Below, piece after piece: positions 1 through 10,107 of a stretch of 64,000 bases of DNA. The DNA is from Cotesia glomerata. Taxonomy: Eukaryota; Arthropoda; Insecta; Hymenoptera; Braconidae. The stretch spans positions 693,003-757,002 of the forward strand of contig NW_025401443.1 of assembly GCF_020080835.1 (NCBI RefSeq). The letters are read 5' to 3'. A program made the position numbers and the translations under genes. The notes beneath the pieces are model-generated. The model saw nothing but the letters and a program-made list of their open reading frames with translations. It was not told where the DNA came from and ran no database searches. Position 1 is the stretch's first letter, and every line of letters starts with the position of its first letter.

Positions 1-501
1 AGTTATAGACCAATGAGTAAGAAAAAAAGGGGGTTGGTTCATTGCAAATATTTTGAAAAGTTCTGAAGATATCGAAAATTTGAAGAAAGATCCAAAAAGG
101 GCATAAAGTTTCTAAACAAAAGTCCTACCTTCCTAGACTGTAGCACCAATATTAATAATTTTAATTGAGCGATGGAATTAGTGAAAAAATGCGTGACTCT
201 GCACGTGCACGCTTCGGTCAACTCAGATGCTTAAACAAAAAAAATTATTTTCACTAATTAAATAAGAAAATTGAAAAATAAAAAAAAAAATCAGGCACAT
301 GTTGGATAGTTGAATAAACAATAATCTACATTCGAAAAATTTTTATCCCAATTTCCTTATTAATTATGCTTTTGTTAATTCACAAAATTTTTAAAAATGT
401 CAGTAAACAAGAAAACCTCAATAATTCTTCAACCAGAAGTCAAAATTTTTTTCTTCTTTTTTGACTTGTTCGTTGAGAGCTTTAGAAAAGATCCTCGTTT
501 G
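1..501. other. AT-rich stretch without a recognisable gene
   Basis: No protein-coding, RNA or repeat signature is recognised. The short reading frame at 39-221 has no known motif and lies in low-complexity AT-rich DNA. Confidence 0.5.
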
Positions 502-1185
502 AAAAATTAGTAAAACGGTTCACCCTAAAGGCCATCCCTGCAATTTCCCGCTAATTCCATACCTGGGCGCTTAAAATTGTATTTATGACGTTTTTGAGAT
601 TTTTGAGCTTAAAATATAATTTATGTGATATTTTGAGCTCACTGAGCTCAAAGAAATAGTATTTCTATGCATTTGAGCTCTTCGAGCTCAAAAGTCTGAT
701 AGAAGTTTCATAGAATACTACTTTTGGAATTTTCAAACCGCAATAATTTTTAAATGGATCAACCGATTTTCACGCGGTTGGCGGCATTCGACGCATTTTT
801 ATCAGCCTCATAGAAAATTTTCAGGTTTTAATTGATCGAACCAAAAATTTCAGAGTAATTTCTAAAAAAAACTTTTTTCGGTTTTCTTTCGTTCACGATA
901 TCTCTTGAACGATTTAACCGATTTCGACCAGCTTGATGGCGATCGACATGGTTTTTTATTGTCTAAAGCTGATTAGTTTATGGAATCGATCGGTAAAACC
1001 GTTTGAAAGTTATCTAAAAAAAACCACATTTGAAAAAATTTTTTTTTCTTAGTTTTTTTAAGATTTCTCAAAATTTACTGATCCGAATCGGTCCGAATTA
1101 TACTCAAAATCTAAGTTTGGCCAAGGCCTTTCAAATAGCACCAACTGTGATAGAAACGGATAAGCCGTTCAAAAGTTATAGTCGG
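502..1185 (+). repeat. Unit A, left half (GAGCTC-hairpin interspersed repeat)
   Basis: This is the left half of the roughly 1-kb interspersed repeat that recurs through the window. It opens with aaaaattag and the conserved block ggccatccctgcaa. A cluster of GAGCTC palindromes follows at about 605-695, then a long block with the recurring phrase cgttcacgatatctct. It runs directly into a CA tract. The matching right half is at 8835-8997, so two large insertions (E1 and an LTR-like block) now separate the two halves. Confidence 0.85.

Positions 1186-1220
<35 letters not shown>
1186..1220. repeat. (CA)n tract, 5' side of E1
   Basis: A pure CA dinucleotide run ends exactly where the conserved 5' end of the R1-clade element begins (CTCGGGGCAG at 1221). 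It is the upstream half of the target microsatellite. Confidence 0.95.
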
Positions 1221-1222
<2 letters not shown>

Positions 1223-1763
1223 CGGGGCAGAAGAGATACTGCTACCGGGCGCGTCTCCCCGAGCGGATGGGAGAACGCTCGCTGTCCTTGGAGGACACTT
1301 AATCTCTTAGTTGATGAGGTACAGCGGGTAGGAGCCAAGCAAAATAACCAAACAAAATACGCTCCCGTGGACAAAACTCCCCTTTAATGGGTTGGTCGCA
1401 CTAACTGACCTAACAAAACGATCGTTCCCTGCTGTGACCCACTGGGAGTGACCGGAACCTCGTGTCGTAGTTTCCGACGATGCAGGCCACGGCTGATGTG
1501 AGCTTGCTCTGCCGAGGTGTAAGTTGCAGCAGTGGATCAGGAGCCAGCCACTTCGGGCCTTGATCAGGAAGTACGCAGTGAGTGTTAGAGATCGGAATCT
1601 TCACCGCTCCGAGCGAGTCTAGTCCGTCCGTGTATTCCGGGGCTGGCTAAGTGTCGGCTAGGCCTCAGGGAACTGGGGTAGGAGTACTATCTCCGAGGGT
1701 ACACCCGTTCCTAGTTATGACAACCCGCTCCACTCCGTACGATGCGCTGGTGAATTTAAAAGT

Positions 1764-3118
1764 ATGAGTAAAATTCAGGAAAACAACAATAGTGAAAACG
1801 GGCCTCATGCCCAACAAGCAGCGATTGAAGCAAGCGCTGAAATGAAGCAGTCGCACGCGTTTGAACGCCTTGAAAAGCTGACCAGTGAGCTAGATGACTT
1901 CATCCAATCTAAGGTCAATATCCACAAGGAGATTAAGACCAAGACGACCAGCGTAGCCAATGCCCTCCAGAGATTCAAGAAACTTGATGAAGAATGGTGT
2001 TTAACAGTACGACGCACTTCTCGCACTACACCGGAGAGAAGCATTCAAGCAACTATCGTCAATGAAGAAGCAATGGACACTGGAGCCGAAGGTGACGGTG
2101 AATCAGTCGCGGAAGACAGAATCAGAACTAGCAGCAAGTCAACTAAGAGAAAAGATCGATCTTCTCCCGACCCAACGATCTGCCAAGTTGTGAAGAAAAA
2201 GGACCTGAAACCAAGCCCTCCGAAAAACACGGCAGTGCAGAACGCCGGAAAAAAGAGGTGACTGAATGGCAGAAGGTCCAATCCAAGAAGGAGAAGAAGG
2301 AGCAAGCGAGAGAGCGGTTACCAAAACAACCGGTGAACAAATCTCGGCCGGAGCCTAAGCAGGAAAAACCGCGAAAATTCACCAAACCAGATGCCTTAAT
2401 TATTCGACCCGTTGAGAAGGCAAAATATGCCGAGATACTGCGTCGGATTAAAAAAGATGTCCCACCAGATCAGACCCGTGACGTCGTTGACAAGGTTCAA
2501 AAGACGAATGATGGGAATATGCTCATTACGCTTTCCAGAAAGACCGCAGACAAAGGACAAGCTTTGCTGAAGACCATCAAGAGCATCCTTAAAGAAGAAG
2601 CGCAAGTCATCTGTAAAGGCCCAGAGGAACAGCTTGAAATCCGGGACATTGACGACGAAACAACTAAAGACGATGTCCGGAAGGCCTTACAAGAAGCAGC
2701 TGGAAATGACTATGAAATACCTGAAGATGTCATTAAAATTCGTCCGGCCTACAGAGGTACTCAAACTGCTTCGGTACGATTGCTAGCAGCAATAGTGCAG
2801 AAGATACTTGGAAAGACAGGCAAAATAAGGATTGGCTGGGTAAATTGCCGTGTCAGAGCAATTAAGACACCATTACGATGCTATAAGTGCTGGCACTTTG
2901 GGCACACTACTGCCCAATGTAAAAGCGAAGTCGACCGATCTGGGCTTTGCATCAAATGTGGGCAAACAGGTCATCAAGCTGCTCAATGCCAAAATAAAGT
3001 GAAATGTGCGTTATGTGCGGAAAAACCTGGCTCTCAGGACACTGCTCACCGGTCTGGTTCTGGCCGATGTCCAGTCTTCCAAGAAGCACTCCAGAAGCTG
3101 ACAAATAAACGAACATGA
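1764..3118 (+). pseudogene. E1 ORF1: gag-like RNA-binding protein, one-base frameshift
   Basis: This nucleic-acid-binding protein forms the retrotransposon RNP. The first 165 codons (1764-2261) are a charged, probably coiled-coil N-terminus and a basic stretch. The rest continues in another frame from about 2258. Three zinc knuckles follow near 2879-3070: CYKCWHFGHTTAQC and CIKCGQTGHQAAQC, both CX2CX4HX4C, and a longer third one starting CALC. The break falls in an A run at 2249-2254, which has six A, while the close copy E3 (42326-43681) has seven and is open for 451 aa. It is therefore either a one-base deletion or a homopolymer error in the assembly. The stop overlaps the ORF2 start as ATGA. 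Confidence 0.9.
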
Positions 3119-6093
3119 GGATACTGCAGCTTAACATCAATCACTGCGAAGCTGCGCATGACCTGCTTATGCAGACAGTACGGGAATTAAAGCTCGACGT
3201 TGTGCTTTTATCGGAGCCATATAAACATTTAGCTGGACAACCTTGGGAGACGGATATCACCACGAAAGCTGTGATCTGGGCTTGTGGTAAGCTCCCTTTC
3301 CAGAGTGTAGCTACCAATGGCAGCGCTGGCTTTGTAGCAGCATCAGTAGATGGCATCCGTTTTTACAGCTGCTACGCACCACCTAGCCTCTCAATTGCTG
3401 AGTTTACTGACTTCTTGGATCGACTGACCGAGGACGCGAAGCAACATCATCCAGTGGCGATAGCCGGGGACTTTAACGCCTGGGCAGTGGACTGGGGCAG
3501 TAAGCAGACTAATGCACGAGGAAGAGAGCTGCTAGAAGCTCTTTCTACACTAGACGTAGTCTTGCTCAACAGTGGTGACACGCCGACCTACACCAAAGGT
3601 GACGCAAGCTCGATTGTAGACGTCACTTTTGTCAGTACCAGTCTTGTTAAAGGTAACACTAACTGGAAGGTACTGGACATCTACACTGCCAGTGACCATC
3701 ATGCGATACTCTGGGAAACGTCAAACGACCAGAACCTCCGGGGGCCTATCAAGCAATTTAACACCGTCGGTTGGAAGGTGAAATCTCTTGACCCAGAAGT
3801 ATTGCTAACAGCCCTCGATAGTGATCCGATAGAGACTGGATGTGCAGAAGAACATACTAAGGCTCTGATGATGCGAGTAACACAAGCTTGTGATGCCAGT
3901 ATGCCTCGCAAACGTGTTATGAATTCAAGACCTGCGGTACACTGGTGGAATGATCATATCAGCAACCTCCGTAAAGAGTGTCATCGAAAGAGAAGAATAT
4001 CACAGCGTGGCTATCAACGACCTTACTCTGCAGTGCTGATCGCAGAGTACAAAAAAGCTCGTCGTGAACTTAATAAGGCCATAAAAGAGAGCAAAAGAAG
4101 ATGCTGGAAAGAGCTCATATACGAGGTCGACAAAGACGTGTGGGGTCGGCCGTATAAGGTGGTCATGACGCACCTGAAGAAACAACAAATGCCGTCACCT
4201 ACGTGTCCCCAACTCCTTCAGAAAATCGTCACTGCGCTGTTTCCACAGCAACACAGTCTCACTTATCAGTCAACGCAAGATGAACTGGACGACATTCCAC
4301 CTGTCACTGAAGAAGAATTGTTGGAGGCCTGTAATCGGGTAGGAAATAATAAAGCGCCGGGATTGGACGGAATCCCTAATATAGCCTTGAAAACCATCAT
4401 AAAGGCAGCACCAACATTATTTCTAGACGCTTACAACGCATGCCTCAAGGAGGGGACTTTTCCTCGTAAGTGGAAACAGCAACGGTTAGTACTTTTACCT
4501 AAAGGAAAGAAACCGCCAGAAGAACCGTCATCTTACCGACCACTCTGCATGCTAGATACGGCGGGTAAGATATTTGAGCGTATCATCCATCAGCGAATAG
4601 ATGCAGTAGTCGACCCACTTTTGGCAGACAACCAGTATGGATTCCGGAAAGGACGATCAACCCTGGACGCGATCAACCTGGTTGTTAATACGGCCAAAGA
4701 GGCAATCGCAGGAACTAGATGGAAGGGTGGAACGAAGAAGTACTGCCTGGTGGCTGCCTTGGACATCAAAAATGCTTTCAATTCCGCTAATTGGGACTGC
4801 ATCATGCAAGCTCTCGACGAGAAGAACGTGCCAACATATCTTCGCAGACTAGTGATTAGCTATTTTACAGGTAGAGTGCTGAAATACGATACAAAGAATG
4901 GTCGAAAAGAGTATGATATAACCGGTGGTGTGCCACAGGGCTCTGTTCTTGGTCCACTTCTGTGGAATATCACGTATGACGGGCTCCTGAGACTGAAGCT
5001 TCCAAGATGTGTCAAACTGGTAGCGTATGCGGATGATGTTGCCGCAGTGATCGTCGCCAAACACCTCGACGAGATTCAACATCTGTTTGACATCACTTTT
5101 GAGAAGATCAACCAGTGGATGGATACAGTGAACCTACAACTGGCCAAGCAGAAGACCGAAGCAGTGCTTATTACCAGCCGAAAAGAAGTTGAAACAATTA
5201 AGATTAATGTCGGTGACCGAGAAATCACATTACAACCATTTATCCGTTATCTGGGAGTGATGCTGGATGCACGACTCAACTTCAAACAGCAGGTGGAACA
5301 TGTCAGTGCCAAAGCGTCAGTAGTGAGGGCTAGTCTCGCACGGCTGATGCCTAACATCGGAGGCCCAATGCAGAGCAGGAGGCTACTATTGTCATCAGTA
5401 GTCACATCAGTGCTCACTTACGGAATATCCATTTGGGCTGATGCACTGGAAACCCAAGAATCATGGAGAAAAGCTGGACCAATATACCGACTGAGTGCCC
5501 TACGAGTAGCTAGTGCCTTCCGCACTATATCAGAAGAAGCAGTGTGCGTCATTGCTGGAACCCTACCTCTTCGAGTTCTAGCAGAGGAAAGACGGGCCTT
5601 TTACCAACGAAAAAGGTCAACTGCACAGAGCCCGGAAGAACTTAGAATTGAAGAACGGCAGAAGAGCATAGGCCGATGGCAACTACAATGGGATGCTGCA
5701 GAGAAGGGTAGGTGGACGCACCGTCTCATACCTCGGGTCGACATTTGGCTTAACCGGAATCACGGTGAGGTCAATTACTATCTTACGCAGATGTTGTCGG
5801 GACATGGGTGTTTTCGAGAGTATCTACACCGCTTTAAGCACGATGACTCTTCGGAGTGCCCGTCCTGCCCAGGAGCTGCTGAAGACGCGGAGCACGTCTT
5901 CTTTGTATGTCCTCGTTTCGATCCACAGCGTGAAGAACTGGAGAGGATCCTGAACCAGAGAATGCAACCAGATTCACTAGTAGAAGCAATGTTGTCATCA
6001 GAAGCTGCCTGGAACGCTACCAACACGTTTGCAACAGAAGTCCTTAAAGACTTGCGTTCCACCGAAAGAAAAAGAGCAAATAGCAGAAGATAG
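3115..6093 (+). CDS. E1 ORF2: intact endonuclease/reverse transcriptase (992 aa)
   Basis: This is the replication protein of the element: it nicks the target and primes reverse transcription there. The AP-endonuclease domain covers about residues 1-215, with LQLNINHCEAAHDLL at the start, SEPY at 33-36, GDFNAWAVDWGS at 118-129 and SDHHAI at 193-198. The reverse transcriptase follows, with NQYGFRKGRSTLDAI, LDIKNAFNSANW, GVPQGSVLGPLLWN and the catalytic YADD at 638-641. A C-terminal CCHC-like motif (CPSC...H...C) lies at about 915-932, as usual in the R1 clade. The ATG overlaps the ORF1 stop by four bases (ATGA). The frame has no stop and is of full R1-type length, so the protein could be functional. 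From about residue 705 it resembles E2 rather than E3. Confidence 0.95.
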   Translation: MRILQLNINHCEAAHDLLMQTVRELKLDVVLLSEPYKHLAGQPWETDITTKAVIWACGKLPFQSVATNGSAGFVAASVDGIRFYSCYAPPSLSIAEFTDFLDRLTEDAKQHHPVAIAGDFNAWAVDWGSKQTNARGRELLEALSTLDVVLLNSGDTPTYTKGDASSIVDVTFVSTSLVKGNTNWKVLDIYTASDHHAILWETSNDQNLRGPIKQFNTVGWKVKSLDPEVLLTALDSDPIETGCAEEHTKALMMRVTQACDASMPRKRVMNSRPAVHWWNDHISNLRKECHRKRRISQRGYQRPYSAVLIAEYKKARRELNKAIKESKRRCWKELIYEVDKDVWGRPYKVVMTHLKKQQMPSPTCPQLLQKIVTALFPQQHSLTYQSTQDELDDIPPVTEEELLEACNRVGNNKAPGLDGIPNIALKTIIKAAPTLFLDAYNACLKEGTFPRKWKQQRLVLLPKGKKPPEEPSSYRPLCMLDTAGKIFERIIHQRIDAVVDPLLADNQYGFRKGRSTLDAINLVVNTAKEAIAGTRWKGGTKKYCLVAALDIKNAFNSANWDCIMQALDEKNVPTYLRRLVISYFTGRVLKYDTKNGRKEYDITGGVPQGSVLGPLLWNITYDGLLRLKLPRCVKLVAYADDVAAVIVAKHLDEIQHLFDITFEKINQWMDTVNLQLAKQKTEAVLITSRKEVETIKINVGDREITLQPFIRYLGVMLDARLNFKQQVEHVSAKASVVRASLARLMPNIGGPMQSRRLLLSSVVTSVLTYGISIWADALETQESWRKAGPIYRLSALRVASAFRTISEEAVCVIAGTLPLRVLAEERRAFYQRKRSTAQSPEELRIEERQKSIGRWQLQWDAAEKGRWTHRLIPRVDIWLNRNHGEVNYYLTQMLSGHGCFREYLHRFKHDDSSECPSCPGAAEDAEHVFFVCPRFDPQREELERILNQRMQPDSLVEAMLSSEAAWNATNTFATEVLKDLRSTERKRANSRR

Positions 6094-6300
6094 AAGGAAG
6101 ATAGTTAACACTTTAGCCACCAGAAGGAAGAGCAGTAGCTAGATCCTCCCTTCACGAAGTAATGCCTGACGGCGGTTTCCATGAGGGATTAGAGGAAAGA
6201 AGGAAAAGGGGTTTAGGGTTTAGTGGGTAGGGGCGTTAGTGTCGAGTTAGTATGACGCTGCGTCGAGTCGCCACATATCCAGGCCAAACAGCTATGCCTA

Positions 6301-6319
6301 GAATCCGTAAAAAGGATTC
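6301..6319 (+). promoter_or_regulatory. 3'-end hairpin of E1
   Basis: GAATCC-GTAAAAA-GGATTC forms a 6-bp stem just before the C-run and A tail. The same hairpin occurs at the 3' ends of E2 (9878-9896, reverse) and E5 (58111-58129), and with one changed base in E4 (61536-61554). In target-primed retrotransposons, 3' UTR structure is often what the reverse transcriptase recognises; that role here is inference. Confidence 0.6.
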
Positions 6320-6335
6320 CCCCCCCTACAAAAAA

Positions 6336-6352
<17 letters not shown>

Positions 6353-6402
<50 letters not shown>

Positions 6403-6425
6403 TACATACATACATACATACATAC
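6353..6425. repeat. (CA)n(CATA)n tract, 3' side of E1
   Basis: About 46 bp of CA pass into seven CATA steps. The tract is the downstream half of E1's target. It is itself interrupted by the LTR-like block, since ATAC repeats resume at 8807-8834. Confidence 0.93.
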
Positions 6426-8806
6426 TATAACGGGTATTTTCGTCCCCGTGCGTTAGCGAGGACGAAGTCCGGGACTCTCTTCGTCGGGTGGCGGGCCTTA
6501 AGGGTAGGACTTAATTATAGAGGAACGGGGAAAGTATTCGGGATTGCTCGCAATTAATTAAAAAAAAATTCAATAGAGCAATTTAAATTATAAATTTATT
6601 AACAATAAATGAAACGATTGGTTCAGAATGACAATCAAGAAAAGAAACGCAAGGAAAATTAATAACAATAATAATCGTCGACGCTGTCGTCGATTCGCAG
6701 TTCGCAACCCGAACACGGAAAAGTTCAAAGTCGCCGCAATAGCAATCATGAGATACTCGTAATAACCCACTTAATACTCACTCGCTAAATACTCAAAAAA
6801 AATTATAATGAGCCTTTCGCTCAGCCCAATTAATGACCAGCGACAAAAAAAAATTAAATCTGTGCTCAAATTAATTAACGGCGATTAATTAACTAAATAA
6901 AATAATAATCTTCGCTGGACTCACGTAAATACCACTAAGCAAGATAATAAAACATCAATCGTTGCACCAATTCAGTTAATTTCAGTAAAAGAAAAAAAAA
7001 ATAATCTCTGCTAAATTCGGTTAATAGCAATTTGTTAGCTCAAAGACATGAATCGAATCGCCGGCGTTAATTAATGATGATTAATTAAAATTAACAACCA
7101 TAAAAAAAAATGAATCTCCGCTTGCTTTAGTAATAGCGACTAATTACATAAGTAAAACTCAATAATCGAGGCATTAAACTACAATTAAGAATAGCCAAAT
7201 TAAAGTTCAAGATTTCACGAATTTATTTGCCGAATTCAATTAAACCTTAAATAATAATATTCAATCGTCGAATTTACTCAATAATTAAATTAAATACAAA
7301 AAAAAAAAACATTAAATAATAACTCAGTTCTCTGTCACTGATTCTCACACAGTTAAATTTTAATCTAAGTCCCAACTGCTCCGCTGAGAGTGGGCAACTT
7401 ACGTCCGATTGCCTGCCTCGAACGCGGCAGCCGTTTCTCGGGTTCCCTCTCCGTAGGCGAACCTATTACTCAACGTCGGTAAATCGCACGAACCCGAAGC
7501 TCGATCAATGGGTAATCGAACTCATCGATTACCCCGGGAGTACAAAAATCAACCAGTGGGATTATTCTAACGAACAATAATAATTTTTCGACCGTACACA
7601 CACACACCAATAAATTATGACGGTACCTAAATACCTCGTGGGATTATCTCGGCTAACTAACTCAACTTAGCCTTGACGTTTTTACACGATGACTCGACTA
7701 GTGTCGAGTCCAATTATTAATAAATAAAGTAGGATGTAATGAACCCGTCCAACTGTTTTAACTAACAAAATCGAATCCCACGAGCTATTTTTATTGAGAC
7801 AAAGCCACTCACCCTGGTCACAGCGTTGCCCTGAAGTTATTCCTGGGTTGTTACTGCCACCAAGTCGCTCTCGGCTTCCACGTCGGACTCTTGGATACTG
7901 GCTTTCTCGACGAGGACAATTGTTGCTCCTTCGGAACACGGGCACGTCGACTAACAATCACCAAAACACGCGTCGTACTTTATGACGCTTTCGTCAAGTA
8001 ACTAATTAGCAACAGCTACTTATTTTTGCACTGCCTTTATTTTTTGGCAAACCAAAATCAGCACAAGACGTCGTGGATAATAAAAAAAAATCTACGTAAC
8101 TTTCAACGCAAGAATTACTCAAGGATTTTCCCCAAAAATAAATAACCAAAAAAAAAAAACTAAGTCGCAAAAACGTGTCTGCACACGGCAAGTCGGAAAC
8201 GTGGAAGGAAGGAAAAACATCAGCACATGTCGCATTCTTTTCTCCCTCCCCTCTCTGCTGGGTCCGTCGTTAGCTGTGAACTCCAGAGATGGCGCCGTGA
8301 GTCCAATTTTCCGATATCGACTTTTTGAATGATGTATTGGCGGGAGCATTGGAGCGCTCGACAGCTAGCTTTACCCTTCACGCATGCGTCGAGTGCTCAC
8401 TTCGAGTTCCACTCAGTCCGTCGTTTCACTCGCTCTCGAGACAGCCATCCTTCCGTCGTTGATGATCTTGCAGGTTACCCACGTCGATGATCCTCGTTGT
8501 TTCTCTTCGCGGGTTCGTGGCCGGCGTCGTTAGTACCGTCACAATAATTAAGTACTTAAATCTAACTTAACGCTACTTACTTACTAACTCAAATTACATT
8601 TCATCGCATTAGATTTTGGTTTCGCGCGCAATCGAGCTTCGTTCGAGTTTCTACACGCGAGGGCGACTCGGTCGCGGCGAATCCAACCAATGGGCATAAT
8701 TAAAATAAAAAAACAACTCAATTAAATTTTCCTTTAAAATTAAATTCAAAAGGTAAAATTAGAGAAACAACGCCTTAACAGGTGGCGCTAAAAGCGGCCT
8801 GTTACA
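6426..8806 (-). mobile_element. Solo-LTR-like block inserted in the ATAC microsatellite
   Basis: A 2381-bp AT-rich block with short inverted ends (TATAACGGG at left, CCTGTTACA at right) sits inside a CATA/ATAC tract. ATAC flanks both sides, which fits a 4-bp target duplication but cannot be distinguished from the microsatellite. Read on the minus strand, it has a TTGTTAATAAA stretch (possible poly-A signal) and ends ACCCGTTATA. The block at 25279-27651 has nearly the same length and the same kind of end. No gag or pol is inside; short frames (7682-7957, 8119-8349) show no known domain. A solo LTR is the simplest reading. A non-autonomous TIR element is the alternative. Confidence 0.5.
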
Positions 8807-8997
8807 ATACATACATACATACATACATACATACAGACACTGTGACGACCTCACGGGAGTAGTCAGGGAAGCTTCCTATGACCTTCAAACGTCGAGATCT
8901 GATAAAAACTCGATTTTTGCAAAACGGGGTGAGAACAATAACTTCCCAATTTTTGAAAATCTTCGATTTTCTTAGCGGGAAGTTAAAAATTGAAAAT
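8807..8997 (+). repeat. Unit A, (ATAC)n and right half
   Basis: ATAC repeats are followed by the conserved right half: gtagtcagggaagcttcc, then a block ending in an AACTTCCC...GGGAAGTT hairpin and gggaagttaaaaatt. It completes the unit begun at 502. Confidence 0.8.
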
Positions 8998-9011
8998 TTT
9001 TCATTTATTAC

Positions 9012-9672
9012 AACAACACACAAAAAAAAAGTTGTCAGTACATTTGCCCGGACCTATCTTTATGTATTTTGACGCACTGAATCCGAATCTGAAGTCAGTT
9101 TTGCCCGCACATCTTCAAAATTTTAAGTAAAATCAGAAAACTCCTAAAAAAAGGCAAAAAATTGCGGAAAACTGCAGTCACAGCGATGAATAAAATTTTG
9201 TGGACCCAGATCAAGTATGATTTTTATGTATTTCGATTCATTGAATCTGAATCTGTACGTAAATGAGCCCGTTGTGCCGTCAAAATTTGAAAAAATAGCA
9301 AAAAACCCAAAAAAATTGCAATAAACCATGAAAAATCGAAATTATCGAGATAAAAAAATTTTTTTGATTCAGATTGAGTATGATTTCTATGTAATTTGTT
9401 TTACTGAATTAAATTCTCAAATCTTGTCCCATTAACGTTTAAAATTAGGAAAAAATCTCAAAAAACCAAAGAAATCAGGAAAATTACAGTTATAAATATG
9501 AGAAAAAAATCTATTAAACACGATTATTAATGACTTGGGTGCATTTTCATAGATGGAATATGATCTTAGAATTGAAAAATTGACAAAATTTTTAAATCTT
9601 TAAAAAATAGTATGTAAGGAGAAGGTGTGAAGCCATATTTTCGAATTTAAGACTGTCGTTCGTTTGCATCGA
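9012..9672 (+). repeat. Left arm of a long inverted repeat (partner 16030-16692)
   Basis: This AT-rich block begins acacacaaaaaaaaagttgt and contains recurring phrases such as tgtattttgacgcactga. Its reverse complement, moderately diverged, is at 16030-16692. A further fragment lies at 63270-63370. No gene is seen. The arms probably belong to a palindromic non-autonomous element whose centre was later filled by unit B and E2. Confidence 0.7.
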
Positions 9673-9674
9673 AT

Positions 9675-9836
9675 TTTTAACTTTCCGCTGAGAAAATCGG
9701 GAAGTTATTGGTTTTACCCCGTTTTTCGAAAATTGAGTTTTCATCAGATCTTGACGTTTTGAAATCCTTGGAAGCTCCCCTGACTACTCCCGCGAGGTTG
9801 TCACTACGTCTGTGTGTGTGTGTGTGTGTGTGTGTG
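9675..9836 (-). repeat. Unit B, right half (reverse) and (TG)n
   Basis: This is the reverse complement of the unit's right half (aatttttaactttccgctga at the start), passing into a TG tract at about 9811-9836. The TG tract abuts the poly-T of E2, so E2 occupies the CA tract of unit B. Confidence 0.85.
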
Positions 9837-10107
9837 TTTTTTTCTTTTTTTTTTTTTTTTCCCTTAGGGGGGGGGGGGAATCCTTTTTACGGATTCTAGG
9901 CGTAGCTGTTTGGCCTGGATATGTGGCGACTCGACGCAGCGTCATACTAAAACTAACGACACTAACGCCCCTACCCACTAAACCCTAAACCCCTTTTCCT
10001 TCTTTCCTCTAATCCCTCATGGAAACCGCCGTCAGGCATTACTTCGTGAAGGGAGGATCTAGCTACTGCTCTTCCTTCTGGTGGCTAAGGTGTTAACTAC
10101 CTTCCTT

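Larger units (their letters stand above)
1221..6352 (+). mobile_element. E1: full-length R1-clade (Waldo/Mino-type) non-LTR retrotransposon
   Basis: A 5.13-kb element lies between two CA tracts. In order: a 543-bp 5' UTR, ORF1 (gag, 1764-3118), ORF2 (endonuclease and reverse transcriptase, 3115-6093), a 3' UTR, then a C-run, TACA and an A tail of about 23 nt running straight into (CA)n and (CATA)n. The 5' end contains a CTCGGGG/CCCCGAG inverted repeat (1221-1227 and 1256-1262). Insertion in AC or ACAY repeats is the known behaviour of Waldo and Mino elements of the R1 clade; placing this element in that lineage is inference from target and protein motifs. A target duplication cannot be read inside a microsatellite. 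The only break is one missing A in ORF1. Confidence 0.93.

Noticed and set aside
1030..1374. Reading frames encoding His-Thr or Cys-Val runs (also at 6213, 9784, 14831, 17382, 22216, 29217, 44071, 57582, 58023)
   Set aside because: They are translations of CA/TG microsatellites and change copy by copy; no protein evidence.
2240..2262. Programmed frameshifting at the A run of E1 ORF1
   Set aside because: E3 and E2 encode ORF1 in a single frame without any shift, so a one-base loss or assembly error is simpler.
6200..6235. TTTAGGG-like repeats (gggtttagggtttag) in the R1 3' UTRs, suggesting telomeric sequence
   Set aside because: Only two steps are present, always at the same place in the 3' UTR of E1, E2, E4 and E5. 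It is element sequence, not a telomere array.
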